64,000 nucleotides of DNA from Phycisphaeraceae bacterium. Lineage in GTDB: Bacteria; Planctomycetota; Phycisphaerae; Phycisphaerales; Phycisphaeraceae. Of this stretch, positions 19,582 to 28,179 are shown piece after piece. Position 1 is the first letter of the stretch. Each line of letters opens with the position of its first letter. Position numbers and translations under genes: made by a program. The notes beneath the pieces were generated by a model, which saw nothing but the letters and a program-made list of their open reading frames with translations, did no database searches and was not told the origin of the DNA. Location of the stretch: contig JANQFR010000082.1 in the NCBI GenBank assembly GCA_028277745.1, positions 1 through 64,000 of the forward strand. The letters run 5' to 3'.

Positions 19582-20625
19582 ATGCACACCCGCCCCTGTT
19601 TGTCCCTCCCGACCGCGTTGCTTCTGATGCTCGCCGCGTTCACGACCCGCGCGGACTCGGTCCAGCTCTCGGGCTTCTGGTACGACGGGGTGGCGATCAA
19701 CAGTTTCGCTGACGGCCGGATCGTCTTCCTGAACCCGGGGGGCAACGAGGTGAGCGAGGAGCTGATCAAGCTGCAGGCGATCAAGGTCGCGGCCATCCCG
19801 CAGGTGGAGCAAGGCGACGCCGCCCTGGCGGCGGGCGACGCCAAGGCCGCCGCCGCCGCGTTCGAGGCCGCGCTGCCCAAGGCGCGGCCGGACTGGCTCA
19901 AGCAGTACCTCAACTGGAAACTCACCGACGCGTACAATCAATTGAACGACGGCCCCAAGGCGGTGCGGGCTTACCTGGCGCTGGTCAACGGCAAGGCCGA
20001 CCCGTTCTTTCTGGAAAACCCGCCGCTCAAATCGGTCGCGCAGTCTTCGGACCAGCAGAAGGCGCGGATCGTCCGTCAGTTGACCAACGCCCGGCGGCGC
20101 GCAGCGCCCGCGGCGCAGGCGGTGCTGGACGAGCTGATCGCGGCCGCCCAGGCCGAGCCGGCCGAAGCGGGGGATCCGGCGGGGGCGGCGGCGGCGCCCG
20201 AGGCGGCCGCGTCCGCGGTGGTGCTGCCCAAGGATGTGACCGAAGACGACCCGGTCGCCGAGCTGTTGCGGGCCGGCAAGTTCGCCGAGGCCCGCGCGGA
20301 GGCCGACCAGCAGCTGTTATCGAGCGGCAATATGTCGGAAAAACTTTATCTGCACGGCCGGGCCCTGCTCGCGTTGGCCGATGCAAGCGACGACGAGGCC
20401 CTGTATAAATCCGCTGGGCTCAGCTTCGTCCGGGTGATGGTGTATTTCCCCAAAAGCCTGATGTACGGCCCGTCCGTGCTCGAACTCGGTTACATTCACG
20501 ATAAGATCGGCCGGCCCGACAAGGCCCGCGAGCTTTACGACCGGGCCACGATTGAAATCGATGAGGAGGCCGACCCCGACTACCACCAACGGCTGATGAA
20601 GCTCACCGGGGCGGACTCATCCTGA
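19582..20625 (+). CDS. Exported TPR-like protein of the ExbBD-VWA cluster
   Basis: A 347-aa protein with a clear signal peptide (SLPTALLLMLAAFTTRA then D). Helical repeats rich in Ala follow at about 65-120 and 220-330 and look like tetratricopeptide repeats (EQGDAALAAGDAKAAAAAFE). An Ala/Glu/Pro-rich linker sits between. It begins 3 bases after the VWA stop, so the two are co-translated. The family is not otherwise recognised. The location is probably periplasmic, where it could bridge the motor to the cell wall or outer membrane. Confidence 0.75.
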   Translation: MHTRPCLSLPTALLLMLAAFTTRADSVQLSGFWYDGVAINSFADGRIVFLNPGGNEVSEELIKLQAIKVAAIPQVEQGDAALAAGDAKAAAAAFEAALPKARPDWLKQYLNWKLTDAYNQLNDGPKAVRAYLALVNGKADPFFLENPPLKSVAQSSDQQKARIVRQLTNARRRAAPAAQAVLDELIAAAQAEPAEAGDPAGAAAAPEAAASAVVLPKDVTEDDPVAELLRAGKFAEARAEADQQLLSSGNMSEKLYLHGRALLALADASDDEALYKSAGLSFVRVMVYFPKSLMYGPSVLELGYIHDKIGRPDKARELYDRATIEIDEEADPDYHQRLMKLTGADSS

Positions 20626-20686
20626 AAACTGTTTTTCTATTTATAGCAACGATTTCGTCTTCGCCACCTTGTAAGGAATGACCTTC

Positions 20687-21448
20687 ATGCGTCGATTGAT
20701 CTTTCCCGCTCTGGTCGCGCTCGCCGCGGCGTCGCCCGCCGCCGCCCAGGAGACCACCGACACCGTCAGCTGGTTCACCCAGTTCCTGTGGGCCGACGAC
20801 CTGTTGGGCCTGGTCATCATCTGGTTCCTGCTGGCGTTGTCAGCGGTAAGCATCGGCTACACGATCAAGGTCGCCCTCGCCTACCGCAAGACGACCGTGC
20901 TGCCCGAGGAGACGCGGAGCGAGATCGAGGAACTGATCGCGGCCAAGAAGTACCGCGACGCGATCGAGTTCGCCGCGACCGATGAGTCGTACCTCGGCAA
21001 GGTGGCGTCCGCCGGGCTCAACGAGGCCGCCAACGGTTACTCGGCGATGGAGCGGGCGATCGAGGAGGTGGGCGACGCGGAGACCACCCGGATCCTGCGG
21101 CCGCTGGAATACCTCAACGTGCTGGGCAACATCGCCCCGATGCTGGGCCTGTTCGGCACGGTGTATGGCATGATCGTGGCGTTCCAGCAGTTGGTCGCCT
21201 CGGGCGGCAGCGCCGACCCGGGCGCGCTGGCGGCCGGCATCTCCACCGCGCTGGTCACCACCTTCTGGGGGCTGGTCGTCGCCATGCCCGCCCTGGCCGC
21301 CTACGCCCTGATGCGGAATAAGGTCGACGCCCTCACCAGCGAAGGCATGCTCATGGCTGAGGAGTTGATCAGCCCCTTCAAGCCCAGCAAGAAGTCGTCC
21401 AGCTCCAGCAGCAAGGACCGCCCCCGCGCTACGCCCAAGCCCGAATGA
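20687..21448 (+). CDS. exbB: MotA/TolQ/ExbB proton channel protein
   Basis: About 253 aa. A signal-like N-terminus (MRRLIFPALVALAAASPAAA) precedes three membrane spans: LVIIWFLLALSAVSIGYTI, a second around NIAPMLGLFGTVYGMIVAF and a third around TTFWGLVVAMPALAAYAL. The second and third carry the family's Gly/Thr proton-path signature. It should form a pentameric channel with the ExbD subunits and turn proton flow into motion. AAGGA lies 9 bases before ATG 20687; the in-frame ATG at 20678 abuts the ribosome site and is less likely. The C-terminal tail is Ser/Lys-rich. Confidence 0.9.
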   Translation: MRRLIFPALVALAAASPAAAQETTDTVSWFTQFLWADDLLGLVIIWFLLALSAVSIGYTIKVALAYRKTTVLPEETRSEIEELIAAKKYRDAIEFAATDESYLGKVASAGLNEAANGYSAMERAIEEVGDAETTRILRPLEYLNVLGNIAPMLGLFGTVYGMIVAFQQLVASGGSADPGALAAGISTALVTTFWGLVVAMPALAAYALMRNKVDALTSEGMLMAEELISPFKPSKKSSSSSSKDRPRATPKPE

Positions 21449-21501
21449 ACCGCCCAAGGATCCCCGCCCCGACCCCCGTTTCACCCACCCCCTGACCGTT
21501 T

Positions 21502-22005
21502 ATGTCCAAAGTCCATCAACGCGGCCCGGCCAAGCCGGAGATGAACATCACCCCGCTCATCGACGTGGTGTTTCTGCTCATCGTTTTCTTCATGCTGGTC
21601 AACAAGATCGTGGCGGAAGAGAACGTGGAGATGGTGGTGCCCGACCTGGCCGACCCCAAGACGTTCGAGCTGGGCGAGGTGGACCGGGTCGTGGTGAACG
21701 TCGCCCCGATGCCGGGCGTGCGCGACCGGAACAACCCGCTGATGTGGGACGGCGAGCCGGCGTACGTGACCGTGTCACTCACGCGGTTCAACGTGGGTGA
21801 TCTCGACGGCATCACCAACGCGCTGCAGGCCGCCAAAGCCAACAACCCCGAGGTCGAGGTGCTGCTCCGCGCCGACAGCGCCCTGTATTACGAAGCCGTC
21901 CAGCCGATCATGGGCGCGATCACCGGCGCCGGCATCAGCAAAGTCAACCTCGTCGCCTTCCTGCCCGACGAGGGCCCCACCCCCGGCGACCTCGGCGAGA
22001 ACTAA
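21502..22005 (+). CDS. exbD: ExbD/TolR-type biopolymer transport protein, first copy
   Basis: A 167-aa protein with a short cytosolic start, one span (PLIDVVFLLIVFFMLV) and a periplasmic domain. Asp21 in NITPLIDVVFLL is the essential proton-carrying residue of the family. It follows exbB by 53 bases and precedes a second exbD by 18. Two different ExbDs next to one ExbB suggest a heteromeric plug. Confidence 0.9.
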   Translation: MSKVHQRGPAKPEMNITPLIDVVFLLIVFFMLVNKIVAEENVEMVVPDLADPKTFELGEVDRVVVNVAPMPGVRDRNNPLMWDGEPAYVTVSLTRFNVGDLDGITNALQAAKANNPEVEVLLRADSALYYEAVQPIMGAITGAGISKVNLVAFLPDEGPTPGDLGEN

Positions 22006-22023
22006 GCGAGACCCCACCGCCCC

Positions 22024-22557
22024 GTGCCACCCAACGATCCCCAACAACCCGACCACCCGGAACAGGTCCCCCACCATCAATCCGCCCGGAAGAAGCGCGG
22101 CCTGCCCCCGGCCAAGATGCAGCTCAATCTCACGGCCATGATCGACGTGGTGTTCCTGTTGCTGATCTATTTCGTTCTGACCGCCAATTTCAGCGTCGGC
22201 GAAGGCGTGATCCTCGCCAAGCTGCCCCAGGGCGGCGGCACGCCCAAGGAAAGCATCAAGCCCCCCGACCGGCCGCTCAACATCAACCTCACCTCCGCTT
22301 CGCTCGCCGGGGTCCGCATCAGCATCGAAGGGGCCCCCAGCGTCAACACGTTCTCGGACCTGATCCGCGTGCTGATCGGCCTGCAAGACGACCCCGAGCG
22401 CGGGCGCACCACCGGCGCCTACCGCCCCGACAACCCCGTCATCATCCGGCCCGACGGGCGCGTCCGCTGGCAGCACGTGGTCAACGCTTTTAACGCCGCC
22501 ATCGCGGCCCGGTACAGCAACGTCAGCTTCGCGACCGCGCAGCAACCTTCCCAGTAG
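22024..22557 (+). CDS. exbD: ExbD/TolR-type biopolymer transport protein, second copy
   Basis: A 177-aa ExbD paralogue with a GTG start. Its cytosolic tail is longer and His/Pro/Lys-rich (about 30 residues), then one span with Asp41 in LNLTAMIDVVFLLLIYF, then a periplasmic domain that differs clearly from the first copy. The positional pairing with exbB and the first exbD supports one complex. Confidence 0.88.
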   Translation: MPPNDPQQPDHPEQVPHHQSARKKRGLPPAKMQLNLTAMIDVVFLLLIYFVLTANFSVGEGVILAKLPQGGGTPKESIKPPDRPLNINLTSASLAGVRISIEGAPSVNTFSDLIRVLIGLQDDPERGRTTGAYRPDNPVIIRPDGRVRWQHVVNAFNAAIAARYSNVSFATAQQPSQ

Positions 22558-22572
22558 ACCGAGGAACCGCCG

Positions 22573-25350
22573 ATGACCCCAGACCGCCGCAGTTGGACCG
22601 CCCGCCTCTCGCGAGCCGTCGCTGCGCCGATCTGTACGCTCGCCCTGCTCATGGCCCTGCCGGCCGCGCCCGCCGCGGCGCAGCTGTCCAACCTCGACAA
22701 GGGCATGCTTGTCGACGGGCTGGCCAACGAGGGGATGAGCGAGCTGTTGCTGCACCTGGTCGAGACCGAGCCGTCGGACGACCCCGTGCTCGACCGGCTG
22801 ATCGAGATCGCCCAATACCGCATCCAGTACGGCGACCCGGGGCTCGACCGCGAAGAACAGCTCATCGCGTTCGACAACGCCCTCGAAGGCCTGCGCAGCC
22901 TCATCAAGGACTATTACGATCATGAGCAGCGCCCGATCTGGCAGACCGATCTCGCGGAGCTGCTGCTGATCGAGTACCTGCAGGTCATCCGTCAGAACGC
23001 AGCGGAGTTCTACGCGTTCGGCGTGCCGACGGCCGACCAGGAACAGGCGTACCGCGCGGTCGTGGCCGAGGCGTTCGAAGCGGTGAGCGACGCCGACCTG
23101 CGCTTCTTTCAGCTCCAGGGCCTGTTGCCCCGAGACGCCGACCACACCGCCAAGCGGGTCAACACCGGCCTGTGGACCCGCATGATCGATGAGTACTGGA
23201 AGAAACGGACCCAGTACTACCTGGGCATGTCGGCCCTCTTCACCTCGCTGCTGCCGGACGACGCGCCGTATTTCGCGAACCTCGGCCGCAACGAAAAGGT
23301 GCGCAGCCAGGCCGCGACGCCCGACGAGGAGCGGCGGCGGCTCGCCGGGCTCACGATCGAGAAGCTCAAGCCGTTCGTCGACGACGCGTCCGACCTCGCC
23401 GGCATACGCGACCCGTCCATGGTGTTGACCGGCCGGGCCCACAACCGGCTGGGCCAGCCTGATCAGGCCCTGCCGCTGCTCGACCCGGTCATCGCCTCCC
23501 GGCAGCGCGACCTGGCCGATCTCACCGCCAACCTCGCCCGCGCCGACGCACTCAATCGGCAGAAGCAGACCAGCGCCGCGGTTGACAGCCTCATCGCGTT
23601 GGAGAACCACCCGGTCGTCAAGAGCAACCTGCTCTACCGCCTGCTGGTGACCGATGAGGCGTTCCGATTCCTGCTCCAGCAGGCCGCGTCGCCCGCCGAG
23701 GTGGCCGACGCGTACGAGATCTATCTCGACCTGCTCAACGCGCCCGAGCTCGGCGAGCAGGCCGATCCGTTGAAGAATTACATCTACACCCGGTGGGAAC
23801 AGCAGCTGTCGCCCGACGCCGATCTGTCCGGGCTGCCGCCGATCGTCCGGATGGCGATCGGGGAGGTGGCGCGCATCGAGGGGCAGAACCTCGCGGTGCA
23901 GGCGCAGCAAAACGGCGACGCCGACCTGGAGGTCCAGGCCCAGGACAAGCTCCAGCGCGCGATCGTGGTCAACGAATCGCTGGTCGGCGCGGGGACCCCG
24001 TCGGCGGTGCTCGCCAACGCGCGTTTCAACCTGGCGCTGGCGCTTTACTGGTCCGACCCGGACAGCCTCGACAACCTGGCGCGGGTGGCCGACCTGCTCG
24101 TCACCGCAGCGGATGAGAGCCCGGATCAGCCGGTCGCGGACGACGCGATCGCGATCGGGGTCGACCTGCTGCGCAGCATGCACCAAGCAACGCCCCGCCC
24201 GGCGGGCATCGACGAGGCCTACCGCCGTGCGGCCCGGGTCCTGTTCGAGAAGTACTCCGTCTCGCCGGCGGCGGACAACGAGCGGCTGTATTACGGCTAC
24301 GCCATCGAGCAGCTGGCGGGCAACTACGAGGCGGCGATCGCCCAGTACGAGCGTGTCCCGTTCGACCACCCGGCGTATTTCGACGCCCAGCGCGAACGGC
24401 TGTTCAGCATGGCCGAGTTGTCCAAGGCCGGCCTCAAGCCCTGGGAGCAGACCGCCGAGGAGGCGGATCGGGTGCTCAACGCGGCCCAACCGGCGATGAA
24501 CGACGCGGACCCCGAGCGCGCCGACGCGGCGATGCGCGCCTTGGCGGGGGCGACGCTCGTGCTCGCCGACGCCGACGCCGCGGGGGGCGACGCGGACGCG
24601 GCCGTCCAGCGGCTGGCGAACTTTGAGAACCGTTTCGCCGCCGCGCCCGATCTGGTCCGCCTCGGCTACGAGAAGCGGATCGTCACGCTCGTGAACGGCG
24701 GACGGCACGACGACGCGGCGCGCGAAGCCCGCGCCATGATGGCCGCCTTCCCCGACGACGCCGCGGCAGTGATCGACCAGGTGCTCACCGACCTCGACAC
24801 GGAGATCGCCCGGCTGCGGCTGGCCGAAACCCAGACCCTGGTCGCGGCGGAGAAGCAGCGTCTGGAAAACCAGGCCCAGTCGCTGGCCGCCACCGCCGCC
24901 CGGCTGGCCAACGTGCTCGCCGAGTGGGCCGCCGGCCAGGGCTTCTCCGAGGAAGAGATGCTCGCGTTCCGCCTCATCCAGAGCAAGTCCCTCCGCCTCG
25001 CCGGTGAGACGGACCAGGCGCTCGAGGTCCTCCGGCCGCTCATCGCCGCCTTCCCCGACGACGCGGCCGTGATGAGCGAGTACGCCGACACCCTCTTCGA
25101 CGTCGGCGACGAGGCCTCCCTCATCAATGCCGCCGGCTACTACGACCGGCTTATCAACGGCCTCGGCCAGCCTTACCCGCCCGAGTGGTGGAACGCCTGG
25201 CTCAAACGCCTCACCATCAACGACCGCCTCGGCGAGAACACCGAAGATATCCCCCTGCGTGTCCGCCAGCTCCAGCTCACCGATCCCAACCTCGGCGGTC
25301 CCGCGTTCAAACGCGGCTTCGACGCCCTCGAAGCCAAACACTCGCGCTGA
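22573..25350 (+). CDS. Large exported TPR protein of the ExbBD-VWA cluster
   Basis: A 925-aa protein with a signal peptide (a hydrophobic core PICTLALLMALPAAPAAA, then Q). The rest is a long array of alpha-helical TPR-like repeats, for example ARFNLALALYWSDPDSLDNL, YGYAIEQLAGNYEAAIAQYE and AGETDQALEVLRPLIAAFPD. No enzyme motif is seen. It starts 15 bases after the second exbD, closing the cluster. I infer a periplasmic scaffold that binds cargo or cell-wall partners of the motor. Confidence 0.78.
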   Translation: MTPDRRSWTARLSRAVAAPICTLALLMALPAAPAAAQLSNLDKGMLVDGLANEGMSELLLHLVETEPSDDPVLDRLIEIAQYRIQYGDPGLDREEQLIAFDNALEGLRSLIKDYYDHEQRPIWQTDLAELLLIEYLQVIRQNAAEFYAFGVPTADQEQAYRAVVAEAFEAVSDADLRFFQLQGLLPRDADHTAKRVNTGLWTRMIDEYWKKRTQYYLGMSALFTSLLPDDAPYFANLGRNEKVRSQAATPDEERRRLAGLTIEKLKPFVDDASDLAGIRDPSMVLTGRAHNRLGQPDQALPLLDPVIASRQRDLADLTANLARADALNRQKQTSAAVDSLIALENHPVVKSNLLYRLLVTDEAFRFLLQQAASPAEVADAYEIYLDLLNAPELGEQADPLKNYIYTRWEQQLSPDADLSGLPPIVRMAIGEVARIEGQNLAVQAQQNGDADLEVQAQDKLQRAIVVNESLVGAGTPSAVLANARFNLALALYWSDPDSLDNLARVADLLVTAADESPDQPVADDAIAIGVDLLRSMHQATPRPAGIDEAYRRAARVLFEKYSVSPAADNERLYYGYAIEQLAGNYEAAIAQYERVPFDHPAYFDAQRERLFSMAELSKAGLKPWEQTAEEADRVLNAAQPAMNDADPERADAAMRALAGATLVLADADAAGGDADAAVQRLANFENRFAAAPDLVRLGYEKRIVTLVNGGRHDDAAREARAMMAAFPDDAAAVIDQVLTDLDTEIARLRLAETQTLVAAEKQRLENQAQSLAATAARLANVLAEWAAGQGFSEEEMLAFRLIQSKSLRLAGETDQALEVLRPLIAAFPDDAAVMSEYADTLFDVGDEASLINAAGYYDRLINGLGQPYPPEWWNAWLKRLTINDRLGENTEDIPLRVRQLQLTDPNLGGPAFKRGFDALEAKHSR

Positions 25351-25446
25351 CGCCCCTGCGACCGGGATGACGCGCCCGGCGCGAAACGATTTTCATACCG
25401 TTACCAATGATCCCCCCGTCTCCCGCAGACGGCGTATCATATCCGC

Positions 25447-26517
25447 ATGGAATACCGCGACATCCCCGGCGCCGACCTCTCCGTCTCCCTCCTGGGCTTT
25501 GGCAACTTCGTCTTCGGCACGAACTGGTGGGGCGACTTCACCGACGACGACGCCGTCCGGATACAGAACGCCGCGGTCGATCATGGCGTCAATTTCTTCG
25601 ACACCGCCCCCGCCTACGGCAACGGGCTGGCCGAGCAGCGCATGGTCGAGACCATCCGCTACGCCGGGCGCGACAGGCTCGTGCTCTCCACCAAGTTCGG
25701 CTACGACTTCTACTCCGACCCCGGCGAGGAGGGCTCGCACCGCGAACGCAGGCAGGACTTCTCCCCCGCCTTCATCCGCACCGACCTCGAACGCTCCCTC
25801 CAGCGGATGAAGACCGATTGCATCGACCTCTACCAAGCCCACAACATCAAGCTCGCCCATTACGCCGACGAGGTGTTCGAGACGCTCGAGGCCCTCAAGG
25901 CCGAGGGTAAGATCCGGGCGTGGGGCATCGCGGTGGGCCCCGCCATCGGGTGGCGTGAGGAGTGTCACCAGGCGTTCATCGAGCGCGACGCCGCGACGGT
26001 GCAGACGGTGTTCAACATGTACGAGCAGGACCCGGGCCGGGAGTGCTGCGAGATCGCCGCCAAACGCGGCCGCGGGGGCGTCATCTCCCGCGTCCCGACC
26101 AACTCGGGCATCCTCGACGAAGAGTTCAAGTCTCCCGACCACCGTTTCGATCCCAAAGACCACCGCAAGTTCCGCGACCGCAACTGGCTGGTCTACGGGC
26201 TGAAGAAGAACGAGATCGTCCGGCCCATGGCCGAGCGGCTTGGGCTGAGCATCCGGCAGTTCGCGTTCAAGTGGCTCGCGTCACAGCCGGGGCTGGTCTC
26301 GATCGAGCCGAACATCCTCAACGAGAACGACATCGCCGAGTTCGCCGCCGCGTGCGAGGACACGCGGCTGCCCGACGACATGCTCGCGAAGATCACCGAG
26401 CTGTACGCGGACGACTTCGGCTTCGGGCCCGACGCACACGCCTGCGACTTCAAGTCCTCCGTCGCCGAGGGCGGCGCCGAGCGCAGCAGTTACCAAGCCC
26501 CCGTTTTGACCGGCTGA
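25447..26517 (+). CDS. Aldo/keto reductase
   Basis: A 356-aa NADPH-dependent oxidoreductase with a TIM-barrel fold. The catalytic tetrad is visible: Asp in VNFFDTAPAYGNG (also Tyr), Lys in VLSTKFGYDF and His in IDLYQAHNI. The C-terminal region carries cofactor-binding residues in IEPNILNENDIAEF. It is longer than the usual 320-330 aa because of a C-terminal tail. It ends 3 bases before the ion channel gene, suggesting co-transcription, though no functional link is obvious. Confidence 0.9.
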   Translation: MEYRDIPGADLSVSLLGFGNFVFGTNWWGDFTDDDAVRIQNAAVDHGVNFFDTAPAYGNGLAEQRMVETIRYAGRDRLVLSTKFGYDFYSDPGEEGSHRERRQDFSPAFIRTDLERSLQRMKTDCIDLYQAHNIKLAHYADEVFETLEALKAEGKIRAWGIAVGPAIGWREECHQAFIERDAATVQTVFNMYEQDPGRECCEIAAKRGRGGVISRVPTNSGILDEEFKSPDHRFDPKDHRKFRDRNWLVYGLKKNEIVRPMAERLGLSIRQFAFKWLASQPGLVSIEPNILNENDIAEFAAACEDTRLPDDMLAKITELYADDFGFGPDAHACDFKSSVAEGGAERSSYQAPVLTG

Positions 26518-26520
26518 AGC

Positions 26521-27465
26521 ATGACTGGGGGCGACACCCACAAACTGACCGAACGCGTCCGGCGCCTCGTCGCCACCAGCGCCTTCCAGTGGTCCGTCCT
26601 GGGCGTCATCATCGCCGCGGGCGTGGTGGTCGGGCTCGAGACCAGCCCGTCGCTCATGGAACGGTACGGCGACCTGCTGCACCTGGCCGACCGGATCATC
26701 CTCTGGCTGTTCGTCGTCGAAGCGGCGCTCAAGATGTTCCAGCACGGCGCGAAGTGGCACCGCTACTTCCGCGACCCGTGGAACATCTTCGACTTCACCA
26801 TCATCGTGGTCTGCTTCCTGCCGCTGCACGGCGAGTTCGCGGCGGTGCTGCGGCTGGCGCGGGTGCTGCGGGCGGCCCGGCTCGTCAGCGCGGTCCCGAG
26901 CCTGCAACTGCTCGTCGGCTCCCTGCTGCGCAGCCTGCCGTCGATGGTCTGGGTGGGGCTGCTGCTGTTGCTGCTGTTCTACATCTACGCGGTGCTGGGC
27001 GTGTTCCTGTTCCGCGGCAACGACCCGACCCATTTCAGCGACCTGGGCACGGCCATGCTCACGCTGTTCCGCGTCGCCACGCTCGAAGACTGGACCGACG
27101 TGATGTACATCCAGATGTACGGCTCGGACCGCTACGCCGGCTACGTCAACCAGACCGACCTGCCCCGCACGTCGGAGGCCAGGCCGATGATCGCGATCGG
27201 GTTCTTCGTATCGTTCGTGCTGCTGGGCACGATGATCATGCTCAACCTGTTCATCGGAGTGATCATCAACAGCATGGACGAGGCCAAGGCCGACGCCGAG
27301 CAGCAGCGCCGCGAGCAGCATATCGCGGAGACGGGGCGCGCGACGCTCTCCGACGACCTGACCGCCCTGGAGCGCGACCTGGAAGCGATCCAGCTGCGCA
27401 TCCTGGCGCTGCGCAGACGGGCCGAGAAAATGGGCGATGGCGGCCAGGATCAGCAGAACGACTGA
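26521..27465 (+). CDS. One-domain voltage-gated cation channel (NaChBac-like)
   Basis: A 314-aa channel subunit with six spans that should assemble as a tetramer in the inner membrane. The S4 voltage sensor has four arginines spaced by three (RLARVLRAARL). The pore loop reads TLEDWTD at residues 187-193, in the place of TLESWS-M in NaChBac/NavAb. S6 is MIMLNLFIGVIINSM, and a C-terminal coiled coil (about 260-305) should hold the tetramer. Two extra acidic residues in the filter suggest Ca2+ or mixed permeability rather than strict Na+ selectivity; that is inference from engineered and natural filters. Confidence 0.9.
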   Translation: MTGGDTHKLTERVRRLVATSAFQWSVLGVIIAAGVVVGLETSPSLMERYGDLLHLADRIILWLFVVEAALKMFQHGAKWHRYFRDPWNIFDFTIIVVCFLPLHGEFAAVLRLARVLRAARLVSAVPSLQLLVGSLLRSLPSMVWVGLLLLLLFYIYAVLGVFLFRGNDPTHFSDLGTAMLTLFRVATLEDWTDVMYIQMYGSDRYAGYVNQTDLPRTSEARPMIAIGFFVSFVLLGTMIMLNLFIGVIINSMDEAKADAEQQRREQHIAETGRATLSDDLTALERDLEAIQLRILALRRRAEKMGDGGQDQQND

Positions 27466-27504
27466 CTTCTCCCCCGAACGGTCACATCAACACACCCCAC
27501 AAAG

Positions 27505-27523
27505 CCGCGGATGTCATCCGCGG
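27505..27523. repeat. CCGCGGATG palindrome, copy 1
   Basis: CCGCGGATG-T-CATCCGCGG, preceded by AAAG. It is a member of the dispersed family also found at 45192, 45227, 46917, 46948, 50307 and 58870. It lies between the channel gene and the Nudix gene. Confidence 0.75.
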
Positions 27524-27625
27524 TCCCCTCGCCCGACCGTAAACCGTGGATGACCGGCCGCGGCGCCGGACCATCGACCGCCCCGCCGGCGAACGCCGGA
27601 CGAACGGGGCGCGTACAATGCCGGG

Positions 27626-28165
27626 ATGAACGCGCATCTGGACAACGCCGCCACCGTGTTCGACGGGGCCCGGTTCACGGTCCGGGCCCTCGAGCTGGAC
27701 CGCCGCGACGGGGGCGTGATGCGCCGCGAGGTCGTCGTGCCCAGCGACGCGGTGGTGATCCTGCCGCTGCTGGACGAGCGGACCGTGGTCATGATCCGCA
27801 ACGAACGCTTCGCGGTCGGCCAGACGCTCTGGGAGCTGCCCGCGGGGACGATCGAGGCCGGCGAAGACCCCGACGCCTGCGCCGCCCGGGAGCTGGTCGA
27901 GGAGACCGGCTACGCCGCCGGCGAGATCGAGCGGCTCACGAGCTTCTATCCCTCGCCGGGGTTCTGCACCGAGCTGCTCACCGCCTACCGGGCGACCGGG
28001 CTGACCCACGAGGGGCAGAACCTCGACGAGACCGAACGGATCACGCCGGAGATCCTGCCGATACAAGACGTGATGACCATGATCCGTGACAACGTGATCC
28101 GGGACGCAAAGACGATCGCGACACTGCTCTTTCACGTGTCGTTGGGGGCCGCGGACAAACGCTGA
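27626..28165 (+). CDS. Nudix hydrolase, ADP-ribose pyrophosphatase-like
   Basis: A 179-aa enzyme cleaving nucleoside diphosphates linked to another moiety. The full Nudix box is present near residues 76-98: GTIEAGEDPDACAARELVEE followed by TGY, with the metal-binding glutamates. The ELPAGTIE context and the length fit ADP-ribose or nucleotide-sugar pyrophosphatases. The following FYPSPGFCTE is also typical of that subgroup. Cytosolic. It ends 14 bases before the rhomboid gene. Confidence 0.9.
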   Translation: MNAHLDNAATVFDGARFTVRALELDRRDGGVMRREVVVPSDAVVILPLLDERTVVMIRNERFAVGQTLWELPAGTIEAGEDPDACAARELVEETGYAAGEIERLTSFYPSPGFCTELLTAYRATGLTHEGQNLDETERITPEILPIQDVMTMIRDNVIRDAKTIATLLFHVSLGAADKR

Positions 28166-28179
28166 GACGAGGACGATGG

